The notes beneath the pieces are model-generated. The model did not search any database, was not told where the DNA came from, and worked only from the letters and a program-made list of their open reading frames with translations. A program made the translations under genes and the position numbers. From Paraglaciecola algarum (lineage in GTDB: Bacteria > Pseudomonadota > Gammaproteobacteria > Enterobacterales > Alteromonadaceae), in contig NZ_JAKGAS010000012.1 in the NCBI RefSeq assembly GCF_021532655.1, positions 45,310-109,309 on the forward strand: a stretch of 64,000 bases of DNA, written 5' to 3'. Below, in pieces: positions 19,196-27,994 of this stretch; within the stretch, counting starts at the first letter, position 1; every line of letters begins with the position of its first letter.

Positions 19196-19710
19196 TTTAA
19201 TCTTTCCTAGTGTGTTCTAGTAACTTACAGTTCTGGAGGTTATTAATTACTCAATCAAGTGACTCACCAGTCTGCAACAATTTAGACAATCCATATCTAT
19301 TTTAGGAAGTTTTAGCTGTAACGTGACAAGGCTAATGCTAATCGCTTAGGGCGTTTATTCAACCTTTTATTAACACTGAGAACTGACAAAAAGCTCAAAA
19401 AATAACTGTTTAGAATAACTATAGTTAATTAAAATCAATGGTTTACGTTTTTTTGTTGAGCGAAGTGACCAAAAATGAATACGTATTCATAGTGGCTATA
19501 TTTCATTTACATCATATTACATTTCATCAACAATACGCCTGCATCGATTTTAAATGTACTAAGATTTAATTCGAGCAAGATGGTAGGGACTCCAGGAATA
19601 GTTTGTGAATACGTGACAGTATTATTTTATAAAACTAGAGAAATAACCATCGTAGTGACTGGCGTTTTATTTAGCTGGTGACTCAGTAAAAAACATTGGA
19701 GATACCAATT
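19196..19710. other. Divergent intergenic region of the starch locus
   Basis: About 515 bases without a gene between the receptor and the divergent lipoprotein. It holds the promoters of both, the perfect palindrome at 19475-19490 and a weaker related site at 19606-19618 (TGAATACGTGACA). I could not assign -35/-10 boxes with confidence. I see no RNA gene here. Confidence 0.6.
19475..19490. promoter_or_regulatory. Palindromic operator candidate (ATGAATAC/GTATTCAT)
   Basis: A perfect 16-bp inverted repeat in the middle of the divergent region. A near copy (TTGAATACGTATGTAA) precedes the pullulanase gene at 21953-21968. The shape, with a central CG and dyad symmetry, fits a LacI-family operator. 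No regulator gene is in the window, so the binding protein is unknown; a maltose-responsive LacI-type regulator is the natural guess. Confidence 0.6.
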
Positions 19711-21855
19711 ATGTCTATGTACATAAGAAAATTATTAACACCAGTACTGCTGGCGCTTACGGCCACAGTATTGTACGGATGTGGTGGAGGCGAACAAGGA
19801 CTAACTGGCACCACTACTAGCCCACTTATTTGTAAAGCCCCTGAAACACTGACAGAAGACGGGACTGCATGTGAACTTGTTATTGTTCCTTGTAATTACC
19901 CTGAAGTGCCAAATGATATAGGTTTGTGTGAAATGGACACAGGCCCATGGAGAGACGGTGCAAATGGCATCACTATGCCAGAACCAGAATATATCCCTAA
20001 AGACGGTGAAGTTGTTCTTTATTATGGCCTTAAGAGCGGTGAATATACAGGCTGGGGATTACATGCTTTTAACGAAGCAACCTGTACTTCTTGGGCTATG
20101 TTTGATGCTCCTGGCGGCGAAACCACTGGTACAAGTTGGGGAATACCCATTGACCCAGTAGGTGTTGATCCTAATTTTGGTGTGTATTGGGTAATGGATA
20201 TCAAAGCTAATCCAAACTGTGGTAATTGGATCCCGTATAACTTTGACGCAGGTGTGCAAGTACAATTTACCGCTATTGCAGAAATTGCTAACAATCCAGA
20301 CAATCAAAGCTTCTTTTTGTTAGAAGGTTTAGATGCGGTTTTTCCGAACCCTCGTACCTTTGAATCGTTAGTGGTACCAGGTGGTGCAACACTTGTGTGT
20401 GAAGACCCGCAGGTATTAAACGAAGCTGGCGATGCATGTATTGATGATCCAACTGCGTTAGAAACATTTGTGCCTGGTGAAGCTGAGCTATACCTGAAAG
20501 GCTCGTTTAACGATTGGTTTGGTGAAGATGCTTCAGATGAAGTTAAAGCTCAATACGTATTTAGCTATGCTGAAGGTATTTATACTATGGCAACTGATAT
20601 CACTGGTACTGCTGAAGACTACAGCTTTAAAGTGGCTGATCTTTTATGGTCTGAACCTACGTCATTTGGCGCAGCTGCCGGTGAAGAAGCTGTGGTATTA
20701 GGTGAGGGTAAAACCTTAGTTGTGGGCGAAGACGTAGGGCAAAATATTACCTTAACCGCTCCAGTTGATGCTAATTACCAATTTACCTTTGATGCAACGG
20801 ATGCAGAAATGCCAGTGTTGACTGTAATTGAAGTACCACTAAAACGCGTTATGTATGTAAAAGGTACTTTAAACGATTGGTCGAATACTGATGTTATGAC
20901 ATATCAAGGTGATAATATTTATACAGCAGATTTAGTACTGACTGCTCAAGACTATGAATTTAAAGTCGCAGATGCTAATTGGACTGAAGATACTAACTTT
21001 GGTGCGGCCGCTGGCGATGAAATGTTAGCCTTAGATACCAATAAAACCTTAGTGTTTGGTGAAGGTATTGCACAAAATATAACTTTAACTATTCCCGCAG
21101 CTGGCACTTACAGGTTTACTTTAGACGCGACAGACACTGCTGCGCCTATTGTGAGCGTAGTAAATGCGGTTCCTTATGGCGCAACTGAAATGTTTGTTAA
21201 AGGCTCTATGAATGAATGGAGTAACGGCACAGCTATGGTTTATGAAGGTGATAATATTTATAGCGCGGTATACTCACTGGAAGCCACAGACTACGAATTT
21301 AAAGTAGCAGATGCAGATTGGACCGAGGCGACAAATTTTGGTGCGGCGGTTGATGACGAAGCGATTGCATTAGACATGGCAAAAACGCTAGTGTTTGGTG
21401 AAGGTATTGCACAAAACATAACCATGACAGTTGAAACCGCTGGTGACTTTAAATTCACCTTAGATGCAACTGATCCTGCTGCGCCAATTATTACAGTAAC
21501 CAGTTATATGCCTTATGGAGACACAGAAATGTTCGTTAAAGGCACTATGAATGAGTGGAGTAATAGCGCTGCCATGGTGTATGAAGGCATGCATATTTAC
21601 ACCTCTGTATATGACCTAGAAGCAAGCTCTTATGAGTTTAAAGTAGCTGATGCTGACTGGACAGAAGCCACTAACTTTGGTGCGGCCGTTGATGACGAAG
21701 CCTTAGTATTAGATACAGCGAAAACCTTAGTGTTTGGTGAGGGAATTGCTCAAAATATTACTTTAGACCTAGCTGCTGCAGGTAAATATAAGTTTACTTT
21801 AGATGCAACGGATACAGCTGCACCTATTATTAAAGTAGAGCTTGTAACGGAATAG
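19711..21855 (+). CDS. Starch-binding-type lipoprotein: PUD domain plus four tandem SusE/F-like modules
   Basis: A 714-residue surface lipoprotein with lipobox VLYGC. Residues of roughly 90-200 resemble the pullulanase-associated domain (VVLYYGLKSGEYTGWGLHAF), also found in the neighbouring pullulanase. From about residue 258, four modules of 105-121 residues repeat the pattern lKGsmNeWsn...Y.gdnIY...yeFKVADa.WteatnFGAA..dE...LdtaKTLVfGEgiaQNITl...FTlDATD, a fold like the starch-binding modules of SusE/SusF. No catalytic domain is seen, so it probably captures starch or maltodextrin. The start is the ATG at 19711, with GGAG 9 bases upstream; the in-frame TTG at 19696 precedes that ribosome site. 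A terminator follows. Confidence 0.85.
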   Translation: MSMYIRKLLTPVLLALTATVLYGCGGGEQGLTGTTTSPLICKAPETLTEDGTACELVIVPCNYPEVPNDIGLCEMDTGPWRDGANGITMPEPEYIPKDGEVVLYYGLKSGEYTGWGLHAFNEATCTSWAMFDAPGGETTGTSWGIPIDPVGVDPNFGVYWVMDIKANPNCGNWIPYNFDAGVQVQFTAIAEIANNPDNQSFFLLEGLDAVFPNPRTFESLVVPGGATLVCEDPQVLNEAGDACIDDPTALETFVPGEAELYLKGSFNDWFGEDASDEVKAQYVFSYAEGIYTMATDITGTAEDYSFKVADLLWSEPTSFGAAAGEEAVVLGEGKTLVVGEDVGQNITLTAPVDANYQFTFDATDAEMPVLTVIEVPLKRVMYVKGTLNDWSNTDVMTYQGDNIYTADLVLTAQDYEFKVADANWTEDTNFGAAAGDEMLALDTNKTLVFGEGIAQNITLTIPAAGTYRFTLDATDTAAPIVSVVNAVPYGATEMFVKGSMNEWSNGTAMVYEGDNIYSAVYSLEATDYEFKVADADWTEATNFGAAVDDEAIALDMAKTLVFGEGIAQNITMTVETAGDFKFTLDATDPAAPIITVTSYMPYGDTEMFVKGTMNEWSNSAAMVYEGMHIYTSVYDLEASSYEFKVADADWTEATNFGAAVDDEALVLDTAKTLVFGEGIAQNITLDLAAAGKYKFTLDATDTAAPIIKVELVTE
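20488..21843 (+). repeat. Four tandem in-frame repeats in the starch-binding lipoprotein gene
   Basis: Equivalent positions of the four units start at 20488, 20851, 21190 and 21529. The spacings are 363, 339 and 339 bases (121, 113 and 113 codons). Units 2-4 are the most alike, and units 3 and 4 share long near-identical protein stretches, which suggests recent duplication. Confidence 0.88.
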
Positions 21856-21887
21856 TTTTATTCTAAAAGTTTAATTGTATACATCGA

Positions 21888-21917
21888 AAACCGTGACTTA
21901 GGTCACGGTTTTTTTAT
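21888..21917 (+). terminator. Rho-independent terminator between lipoprotein and pullulanase genes
   Basis: AAACCGTGAC, loop TTAG, GTCACGGTTT, then a T run to 21915. It separates the lipoprotein transcript from pulA. Confidence 0.9.
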
Positions 21918-21952
21918 GCCTGAAAATAAGCAGTTAATCATAATTTAACTTT

Positions 21953-21968
21953 TTGAATACGTATGTAA
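21953..21968. promoter_or_regulatory. Operator candidate upstream of pullulanase
   Basis: TTGAATACGTATGTAA matches the perfect palindrome at 19475-19490 over its central ten bases (GAATACGTAT). It lies 70 bases before the pullulanase start, a usual place for a repressor site. Confidence 0.55.
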
Positions 21969-22038
21969 CAACTGTTCAACATTTCATTAAACCCTTAGCA
22001 TGAGTGAAATAGAATTTTTGTACTAAAGGTAAATACCG

Positions 22039-25000
22039 ATGATGCACACCAGAGTAAAAAGTGCGCTTAGTTTGATGACAGTTGGGCTAATTTTTTCTGC
22101 TTGTGGAGGTGGTGGTAATTCACCATCACCAACCACTCCTCCCACAACACCACCAGTAAATAGTGCACCTAAAGTTGATACTTTCTCTAGCCAAATTAGT
22201 GAAAACAATGCCCTTGAAGTGACCTTTTCGTGGACTGTATCTGATTCCAATAGTGATACTTTATCCTGTGTTTTGGCCCCCGGTACGGGGGTAGAAAATA
22301 TCAATATCTCTAATTGTGTTACTACCAATAATACAGTGGTTACTTATCCCCAAGCTGGAAATTATGATGCTAAGTTAACCGTATCCGATCCGAGTGCAGC
22401 GAGTGATAACGAAAATTTGGCGTTAGTCATTGAAGATAATTCCAATGGTATGCCTCAACCGGTAGCCATCGCAGGTGACAGTCAATTAGTAATTTATTAC
22501 AACCGCCCTGATGGGAACTACCAAGGTTGGATTTTGCACCTTTGGAATAATGCTGATTGCAATGCTTATGCTGATTTTCCGGCTGATGGCGGAACAGAAT
22601 GGACAACTGGCCAAACTCAGACGGGTATCGACCCCAATTACGGTGCCTACTGGACCATAACATTGCGTCCTGAGCTTGCTGCTTGTGCTAATTTTATTGT
22701 GCACAAAGGAGATGAAAAGGATGTGGGTGGACTCGATCACCGCGCCAACTTAACCGGCAATCGGATGATTTGGACTTTGTCAGGCATTGCTGATTTATAT
22801 GCCGAAGCGACACTTTATCCAGAGGGCGTTTTAATTGCAGATACTGCCGCTCATTGGGCTGATGTTGACACTGTGTTTTGGGATACAAAAGCTCAAAACG
22901 TATCTAAAGTTCGAGTTTACAGTGCAGCAACTGATGATATGGGCTATGACGGCGAGAAAGGGATTGAAGGCGATAACTTCATTGAGTTTTCTCCCTCAGC
23001 AGGAACTCATCCCGCTAACACTTTGAATATGCCTAGATATAGCGGGTTAGATCCATTTACTGCTAGTGATGCTGCGGCGACAAAAGTTAAACAAATGCTT
23101 ACCGGAAAATTGTTGGCAATAGCATATGACTCTGCAGATACTGTGCTTGCAGCGACATACGTACAAACGCCAAGAGTGTTAGACGCTTTATATACCCAAG
23201 CGGCTAATGATGCTGACGAAGCATTGTTAGGTTTGGATTATGCGGGATCTGGCATAGTGGCAAACGTTTGGGCACCAACGGCTCAACAGGTAAATCTAAA
23301 GGTTTATAACGCTGCTAAAGTCTTGCAATCAACCACAGCTATGCAGGTTGATAATAATACTGGTATTTGGTCTGTTGAGCTGGATGAAACAGTTGATAGG
23401 CAATTTTATCGTTTTGAGCTAACGGTTTACCATCATATTAATCAACGTTTTGTAACCCTTGAAACCACAGACCCTTATTCAGTTTCTTTGTCTACCAATG
23501 GGGAATATTCTCAATTTGTCAACTTAGAAGATGAAGATTTAAAGCCTATAGGTTGGGATGACCACGTATCACCAGAGCTTACTGATCCAGAAGATGCCAT
23601 CATCTATGAAGGACATATTAGGGATTTTAGTATCCGTGATGAAAGTACTAGTGCTGAAAATAGAGGTAAGTATTTAGCTTTTACCGAACACAACTCTTTA
23701 CCAGTAAGTCATCTAAAGTCATTAGCAGATGCAGGATTAAATTACTTCCAATTATTACCCTCTAACGATATTGCGACTATTGGAGAGGATCCCAATGACA
23801 CCATTAATTTAACCAATACAGTTGATGAATTGTGCGCCAAAAACAATACAGCGCCAGTATGTGGGGTTGAAAGTGCTTCAGCAACATTGTTATCTGTGTT
23901 TGAAAGTTACGATCCTGAAACCTCAGATGCTCAAGCTTTACTTGAGTCTATGCGAGGTCTAGATAGTTTCAACTGGGGGTATGACCCTAAGCATTACTCT
24001 GCTCCAGAAGGAAGTTATGCAACTAACCCAGATGGTGTTAGCCGCATATTAGAAATGCGTGAAATGAATCAAGCTTTGCATGAAATGGGCTTAAGAGTGT
24101 CGCTAGACGTGGTTTACAACCATACTAGTTCATCAGGTTTATTCGATAACTCAGTGTTAGATAAAGTGGTACCTGGGTATTACCACAGACGAGATTTAAC
24201 CACAGGTAACGTGTTCCAAGATACGTGTTGTGAAGATACTGCACCAGAACATCGAATGATGGATAAACTCATGACCGATTCATTAGTGTTATGGACTCAG
24301 GCCTATAAGTTCGACGCGTTTCGTTTTGATATTATGAGTAATAATGCCAAACAATCAATTTTAGGTGCTAGAGAGCTTGTTCAGGCTATCGACCCTGATA
24401 ACTACTTTTACGGTGAAGGCTGGACACGCAATGACAACGGATACGAACAAGCTAACCAGAACAATATGGCTGGCAGTGAAGTGGGGACATTTAATGATAG
24501 ACCTCGAGATATAATTCGTAGCGCATCACTTTTCAGTGATTCAGGTAGTCTAAATGATCAAGATATTATTCGCCTTGGACTTGCCGGAACTCTAGCTGAC
24601 TATATGTTGCAAGATAAAAATGGCAATCTTAAAGCTGGCAGTAGCTATTCGGCTAAACCGGCGTATGGCAAAGATCCTGCGGATATCATTAACTATGTGT
24701 CTAAACATGATAACGAAACTTTATGGGATCAGTTGCAGTATGGTTTATCTGCAGATATGTCTTTAGAAAATCGAGTTAGAGTGCAGAATATAGCTGGTAG
24801 TTTGCCCTTTGTTAGTCAAGGAATTCCATTTTTCCAAATGGGTGGTGATCTTATTCGGTCTAAATCTATGGATAGAAATACCTATGATGCTGGTGATTGG
24901 TTTAATTATATAGACTTCAGCAAAACTACTAATAATTGGAACGTTGGATTGCCACTTGGCCAAGACAACCAAGGACAATGGACTACCATTGGTCAATTAA

Positions 25001-26250
25001 TTGCGAATAGTGAAACCCATCCAATGGCTGCTCAAATTGAGCTGTCTGCTGCTGTATTTAGTGAATTCATCAACATACGTGATTCTAGTAAGTTGTTCAG
25101 ATTGCCTAGTGGACAAGACGTGATCGATAGAGTGGGGTTCCACAATACCGGTAACAATCAAACTCAAGGTTTAATTGTGATGAGTATTGATGATGGTATC
25201 GGTGTTGATGATATTGACCCAAATCATGATGCGGTAGTGGTGGTAATTAACGGAACAGACACTGAGCGGTCCCAGACAATATTAACTGCCAGTGGATTTG
25301 AGCTGCACACAGCACAGCAAAACTCTGCAGATGTAATCGTACAAACTGCTAGTTTTAGTGCTAATGCAAATAGTGGCACATTTACAGTGCCTGCATTAAC
25401 TATGGCTGTGTTTGTGAAACCACAAAGTTCAGAGCAGGGAACTGGTCTTGCTGCTGACGTAACTCTCAATAAGCCAGATGTTGCACCATATGGCAACACC
25501 ACTGTTTATTTACGCGGATCGATGAATAACTTTGGTGATGATGGCTTAACCAGTGATGATACTTTGAGTTATGCAGGTGATGGAATTTATAGCCTTGATT
25601 ATACACTTGCTGCTGGAACCTATAATTTTAAACTGGCTTCCGAAGATTATTCGATAGTAGATTTAGGTTTTGCACAAGTTGAATTTGCAGAGGGCTCTAT
25701 TGCTACTACGGAAGATGGTGACGGTAATATTAGTTTTGAAGTACAGGCGCAGAGCAACTATCACTTTAAGCTTGATGCTTCGCAAGCCACTCCAATCTTA
25801 AGTATAAGTAGTATCAGCCCAACCGTAAACTGTGACGCTTTGACAGATTCTGCTGATGCTATTCCATTTAGTGTTACCGGAGGTGGGGATCTTTATGTAC
25901 GCGGCAGTCATTCAGGTTGGGAGCCACAAGAAGCCTTCCGTTTGCACTATAAGGGTGAAAACAGATATCAAGCAGTGGCTGAATTTAGTGGTGACTTTCA
26001 GTTTAAGTTAGCTTCTGATGATGGTAGTTGGGTGACCCAACTATGGGCACAAGGCGAAGACTCCAATATTCTAACTGAGAATTTGGCTGTAGGGGTGACA
26101 TACCCTGTTGCTTATAATGATGCTGGCTCTACTAATAATCAAACTGTATTAACCAGTGGAACCTATAGTTTTTTACTTATGTTAAATGAACAAAACCCAT
26201 CCCAAGGTAGTTCGGTGGGGAGTCTTATTATTCAGCAATGTGAGCCATAA
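22039..26250 (+). CDS. pulA: Secreted pullulanase-type alpha-1,6-glucosidase lipoprotein (GH13)
   Basis: A 1403-residue debranching enzyme that cuts alpha-1,6 links in pullulan, starch or glycogen. Lipobox FSAC is followed by a Pro/Thr linker and an Ig-like region, then a pullulanase-associated domain (LVIYYNRPDGNYQGWILHLW, near 155). The GH13 core has DVVYNH near 688, FDAFRFDIMS near 757 (nucleophile Asp), YGEGW near 791 (acid/base Glu) and SKHDNETL near 888 (third acid). Two extra C-terminal modules (from about 1150 and 1280) resemble the SusE/F-like modules of the neighbouring lipoprotein. The enzyme probably sits on the cell surface. An AAAGG site precedes the two possible ATG starts (22039 and 22042). 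Confidence 0.92.
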   Translation: MMHTRVKSALSLMTVGLIFSACGGGGNSPSPTTPPTTPPVNSAPKVDTFSSQISENNALEVTFSWTVSDSNSDTLSCVLAPGTGVENINISNCVTTNNTVVTYPQAGNYDAKLTVSDPSAASDNENLALVIEDNSNGMPQPVAIAGDSQLVIYYNRPDGNYQGWILHLWNNADCNAYADFPADGGTEWTTGQTQTGIDPNYGAYWTITLRPELAACANFIVHKGDEKDVGGLDHRANLTGNRMIWTLSGIADLYAEATLYPEGVLIADTAAHWADVDTVFWDTKAQNVSKVRVYSAATDDMGYDGEKGIEGDNFIEFSPSAGTHPANTLNMPRYSGLDPFTASDAAATKVKQMLTGKLLAIAYDSADTVLAATYVQTPRVLDALYTQAANDADEALLGLDYAGSGIVANVWAPTAQQVNLKVYNAAKVLQSTTAMQVDNNTGIWSVELDETVDRQFYRFELTVYHHINQRFVTLETTDPYSVSLSTNGEYSQFVNLEDEDLKPIGWDDHVSPELTDPEDAIIYEGHIRDFSIRDESTSAENRGKYLAFTEHNSLPVSHLKSLADAGLNYFQLLPSNDIATIGEDPNDTINLTNTVDELCAKNNTAPVCGVESASATLLSVFESYDPETSDAQALLESMRGLDSFNWGYDPKHYSAPEGSYATNPDGVSRILEMREMNQALHEMGLRVSLDVVYNHTSSSGLFDNSVLDKVVPGYYHRRDLTTGNVFQDTCCEDTAPEHRMMDKLMTDSLVLWTQAYKFDAFRFDIMSNNAKQSILGARELVQAIDPDNYFYGEGWTRNDNGYEQANQNNMAGSEVGTFNDRPRDIIRSASLFSDSGSLNDQDIIRLGLAGTLADYMLQDKNGNLKAGSSYSAKPAYGKDPADIINYVSKHDNETLWDQLQYGLSADMSLENRVRVQNIAGSLPFVSQGIPFFQMGGDLIRSKSMDRNTYDAGDWFNYIDFSKTTNNWNVGLPLGQDNQGQWTTIGQLIANSETHPMAAQIELSAAVFSEFINIRDSSKLFRLPSGQDVIDRVGFHNTGNNQTQGLIVMSIDDGIGVDDIDPNHDAVVVVINGTDTERSQTILTASGFELHTAQQNSADVIVQTASFSANANSGTFTVPALTMAVFVKPQSSEQGTGLAADVTLNKPDVAPYGNTTVYLRGSMNNFGDDGLTSDDTLSYAGDGIYSLDYTLAAGTYNFKLASEDYSIVDLGFAQVEFAEGSIATTEDGDGNISFEVQAQSNYHFKLDASQATPILSISSISPTVNCDALTDSADAIPFSVTGGGDLYVRGSHSGWEPQEAFRLHYKGENRYQAVAEFSGDFQFKLASDDGSWVTQLWAQGEDSNILTENLAVGVTYPVAYNDAGSTNNQTVLTSGTYSFLLMLNEQNPSQGSSVGSLIIQQCEP

Positions 26251-26294
26251 AATATTAAGTTAATTTAATTGAGCTTCTGGAAAATAAGCACAAA

Positions 26295-26322
26295 AAAGCC
26301 AACTTAAAAGTTGGCTTTATAT
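26295..26322 (+). terminator. Hairpin terminator after pullulanase
   Basis: AAAGCCAAC, loop TTAAAA, GTTGGCTTT, followed by an AT-rich stretch (ATATTTT). The T run is imperfect, but the stem is perfect and it sits 45 bases after the pulA stop. Confidence 0.75.
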
Positions 26323-26343
26323 TTTAAAAAAATGAGCAGAAGA

Positions 26344-26523
26344 CTAAACGCTGATGTTAACCTGTGAACCTACTCTTTCACCTTCTTGTGGTGCATTTTC
26401 TTGAGTGGCAGTGGTTTCTAACTTTTCTTGTTGTTGTTCAGCTTGAACAACTTGTTGTGGCGAACCGGTTTGAGTCGGTGCACTTTGAGCAATTGAGCCT
26501 GCCCCTGCAGATCCTACGTCCAT
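26344..26523 (-). CDS. Small Gln/Glu-rich protein of unknown function
   Basis: A 59-codon ORF on the minus strand. It starts at ATG 26523 with a strong ribosome site (TAGGAG, 6 bases before the ATG) and ends at TAG 26344-26346. The sequence begins MDVGSAGAGSIAQSAP, continues with a Gln/Glu/Thr-rich middle (VVQAEQQQEKLE) and ends with ERVGSQVNISV. It has no signal peptide or membrane segment and looks disordered with a short hydrophobic end. I do not recognise the family. The ribosome site is the main evidence that it is real. Confidence 0.6.
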   Translation of the reverse strand: MDVGSAGAGSIAQSAPTQTGSPQQVVQAEQQQEKLETTATQENAPQEGERVGSQVNISV

Positions 26524-26611
26524 ACTGTTCTCCTAATTAAAAATGACTGGATTGATAATTACCATTCTAGTTGTTTATTATTTATTCTGCTAGGAGAAAA
26601 TTATTGCTCGT

Positions 26612-27253
26612 TTATAGTGAGATAATAGCTTCTAACCTAGTTTGCATGTCATTAGCTATAATTGGCTGGGCCAAGGCATTAGGATGTATACCGTCGTTTT
26701 GCATTAAATTATCGTCTAAGGCTATGTTTTGTAAGAAAAAAGGAATTAATGTTACATTAAGCTCGGTAGCCAAACTGGTATAGGTATCGGTAAACATACG
26801 TGTGTATCGCTTGCCATAATTGGTGGGGATCTGCATTTCTTGCAGGATGACCTCTACGCCACTTTTTTTAGATAAAAGGACAATAGATTTAAGGTTATCA
26901 GCCATTTTATTCACTGGATGACCTTGTAATCCATCGTTCCCCCCCAACTCTACAAATATGTGGGTAGGTTGATGTTGCTTAAGTAACCTGGGTAATCTAG
27001 CTAACGCGCCGTCTGTGGTTTCACCACTAATGGCGGCATTAATAAGTGTGATTGGTTTATCTTTCCACGCATCTTGTAACAAACTTACCCATCCTTGCTC
27101 TTGCTTTAGACCGTAAGCTGCGCTTAGGCTATCACCTAAGATCAATAATTTTGTTTGTTTGGCTTGTAAGTGATCCGAAATCAGTAACAAGGGTATAACA
27201 AATACTAGTAATTTAACTTTATTTAGCAACGATTGGGTATTAATAAACAACAC
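26612..27253 (-). CDS. tesA: Periplasmic acyl-CoA thioesterase I / lysophospholipase L1 (SGNH hydrolase)
   Basis: An SGNH hydrolase of 213 residues acting on fatty-acyl thioesters and lysophospholipids in the periplasm. Block I is GDSLSAAYG (catalytic Ser), the oxyanion Gly is in INAAISGET, block III is GGNDGLQG, and block V is NDGIHPNALAQP (Asp and His). The N-terminal hydrophobic stretch is a signal peptide ending near HLQA. The frame begins with GTG at 27253; TTG at 27229 is an alternative start. It is divergent from ybbA, the arrangement also known in E. coli. Confidence 0.92.
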   Translation of the reverse strand: MLFINTQSLLNKVKLLVFVIPLLLISDHLQAKQTKLLILGDSLSAAYGLKQEQGWVSLLQDAWKDKPITLINAAISGETTDGALARLPRLLKQHQPTHIFVELGGNDGLQGHPVNKMADNLKSIVLLSKKSGVEVILQEMQIPTNYGKRYTRMFTDTYTSLATELNVTLIPFFLQNIALDDNLMQNDGIHPNALAQPIIANDMQTRLEAIISL

Positions 27254-27254
27254 T

Positions 27255-27989
27255 ATGACTCCAGAACTTATAAATAATACAAATATGATTAGTACAAAGG
27301 GTATCAGTAAAATAGTTAATACGACCCAAGGTGAACTTCAGATCCTCCAACCAATTAGTTTTGATGTCAAGGCGGGTGAGTCGGTTGCCATAGTGGGTGC
27401 GTCGGGTTCCGGTAAATCTACTTTGTTGAGTTTGCTTGCTGGCTTAGATGAAGTCAGTGATGGTGAAATATACTTGGATAACCAAGGTATGCACTCTATG
27501 GACGAAGAACAAAGAGCACAGCTTAGAGGTGCTAAAGTCGGCTTTATTTTTCAAAGTTTTATGTTGGTGCAAAGCTTAACTGCAATCGAAAATATTATGT
27601 TACCGGCGGAAATAGCTGGCCACAGTGATGCAAAACAACGAGCGTTAGATATTTTGCATAAAGTTGGGTTAGAGCACAGAGCTGATCATTATCCTAACCA
27701 GTTATCTGGTGGAGAGCAGCAAAGGGTGGCTATCGCAAGGGCCTTTATTTCAGAGCCTAAAATCTTATTTGCCGATGAACCAACAGGAAACTTAGATGCA
27801 GTAAATAGTGAAAAGATTGAAAAACTGTTATTTGAATTGAATCAAAATTCCAATACCACCTTGGTATTAGTCACCCATGATCAAGAATTAGCCGATAAAT
27901 GCGAAAGGCAATTACACATGCAAGCTGGCGTGTTAACAGAGATAACTACTGAATCTGAGCAGCTAGAGCAAGCTGTGAATGCAGGTTAA
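27255..27989 (+). CDS. ybbA: ABC transporter ATP-binding protein YbbA
   Basis: ATPase of a MacB/LolD-like exporter. Walker A is GASGSGKST, followed by the Q-loop FIFQSF, the signature LSGGEQQRVAIARAF, Walker B ILFADEPTGNLD and the switch His in LVTHD. It pairs with the permease that starts 5 bases after its stop. The ATG at 27255 lies one base from the first possible tesA start. An ATG at 27285 (MISTKGISK) would leave room for promoters and aligns better with the usual YbbA N-terminus. Confidence 0.92.
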   Translation: MTPELINNTNMISTKGISKIVNTTQGELQILQPISFDVKAGESVAIVGASGSGKSTLLSLLAGLDEVSDGEIYLDNQGMHSMDEEQRAQLRGAKVGFIFQSFMLVQSLTAIENIMLPAEIAGHSDAKQRALDILHKVGLEHRADHYPNQLSGGEQQRVAIARAFISEPKILFADEPTGNLDAVNSEKIEKLLFELNQNSNTTLVLVTHDQELADKCERQLHMQAGVLTEITTESEQLEQAVNAG

Positions 27990-27994
27990 TTGAC

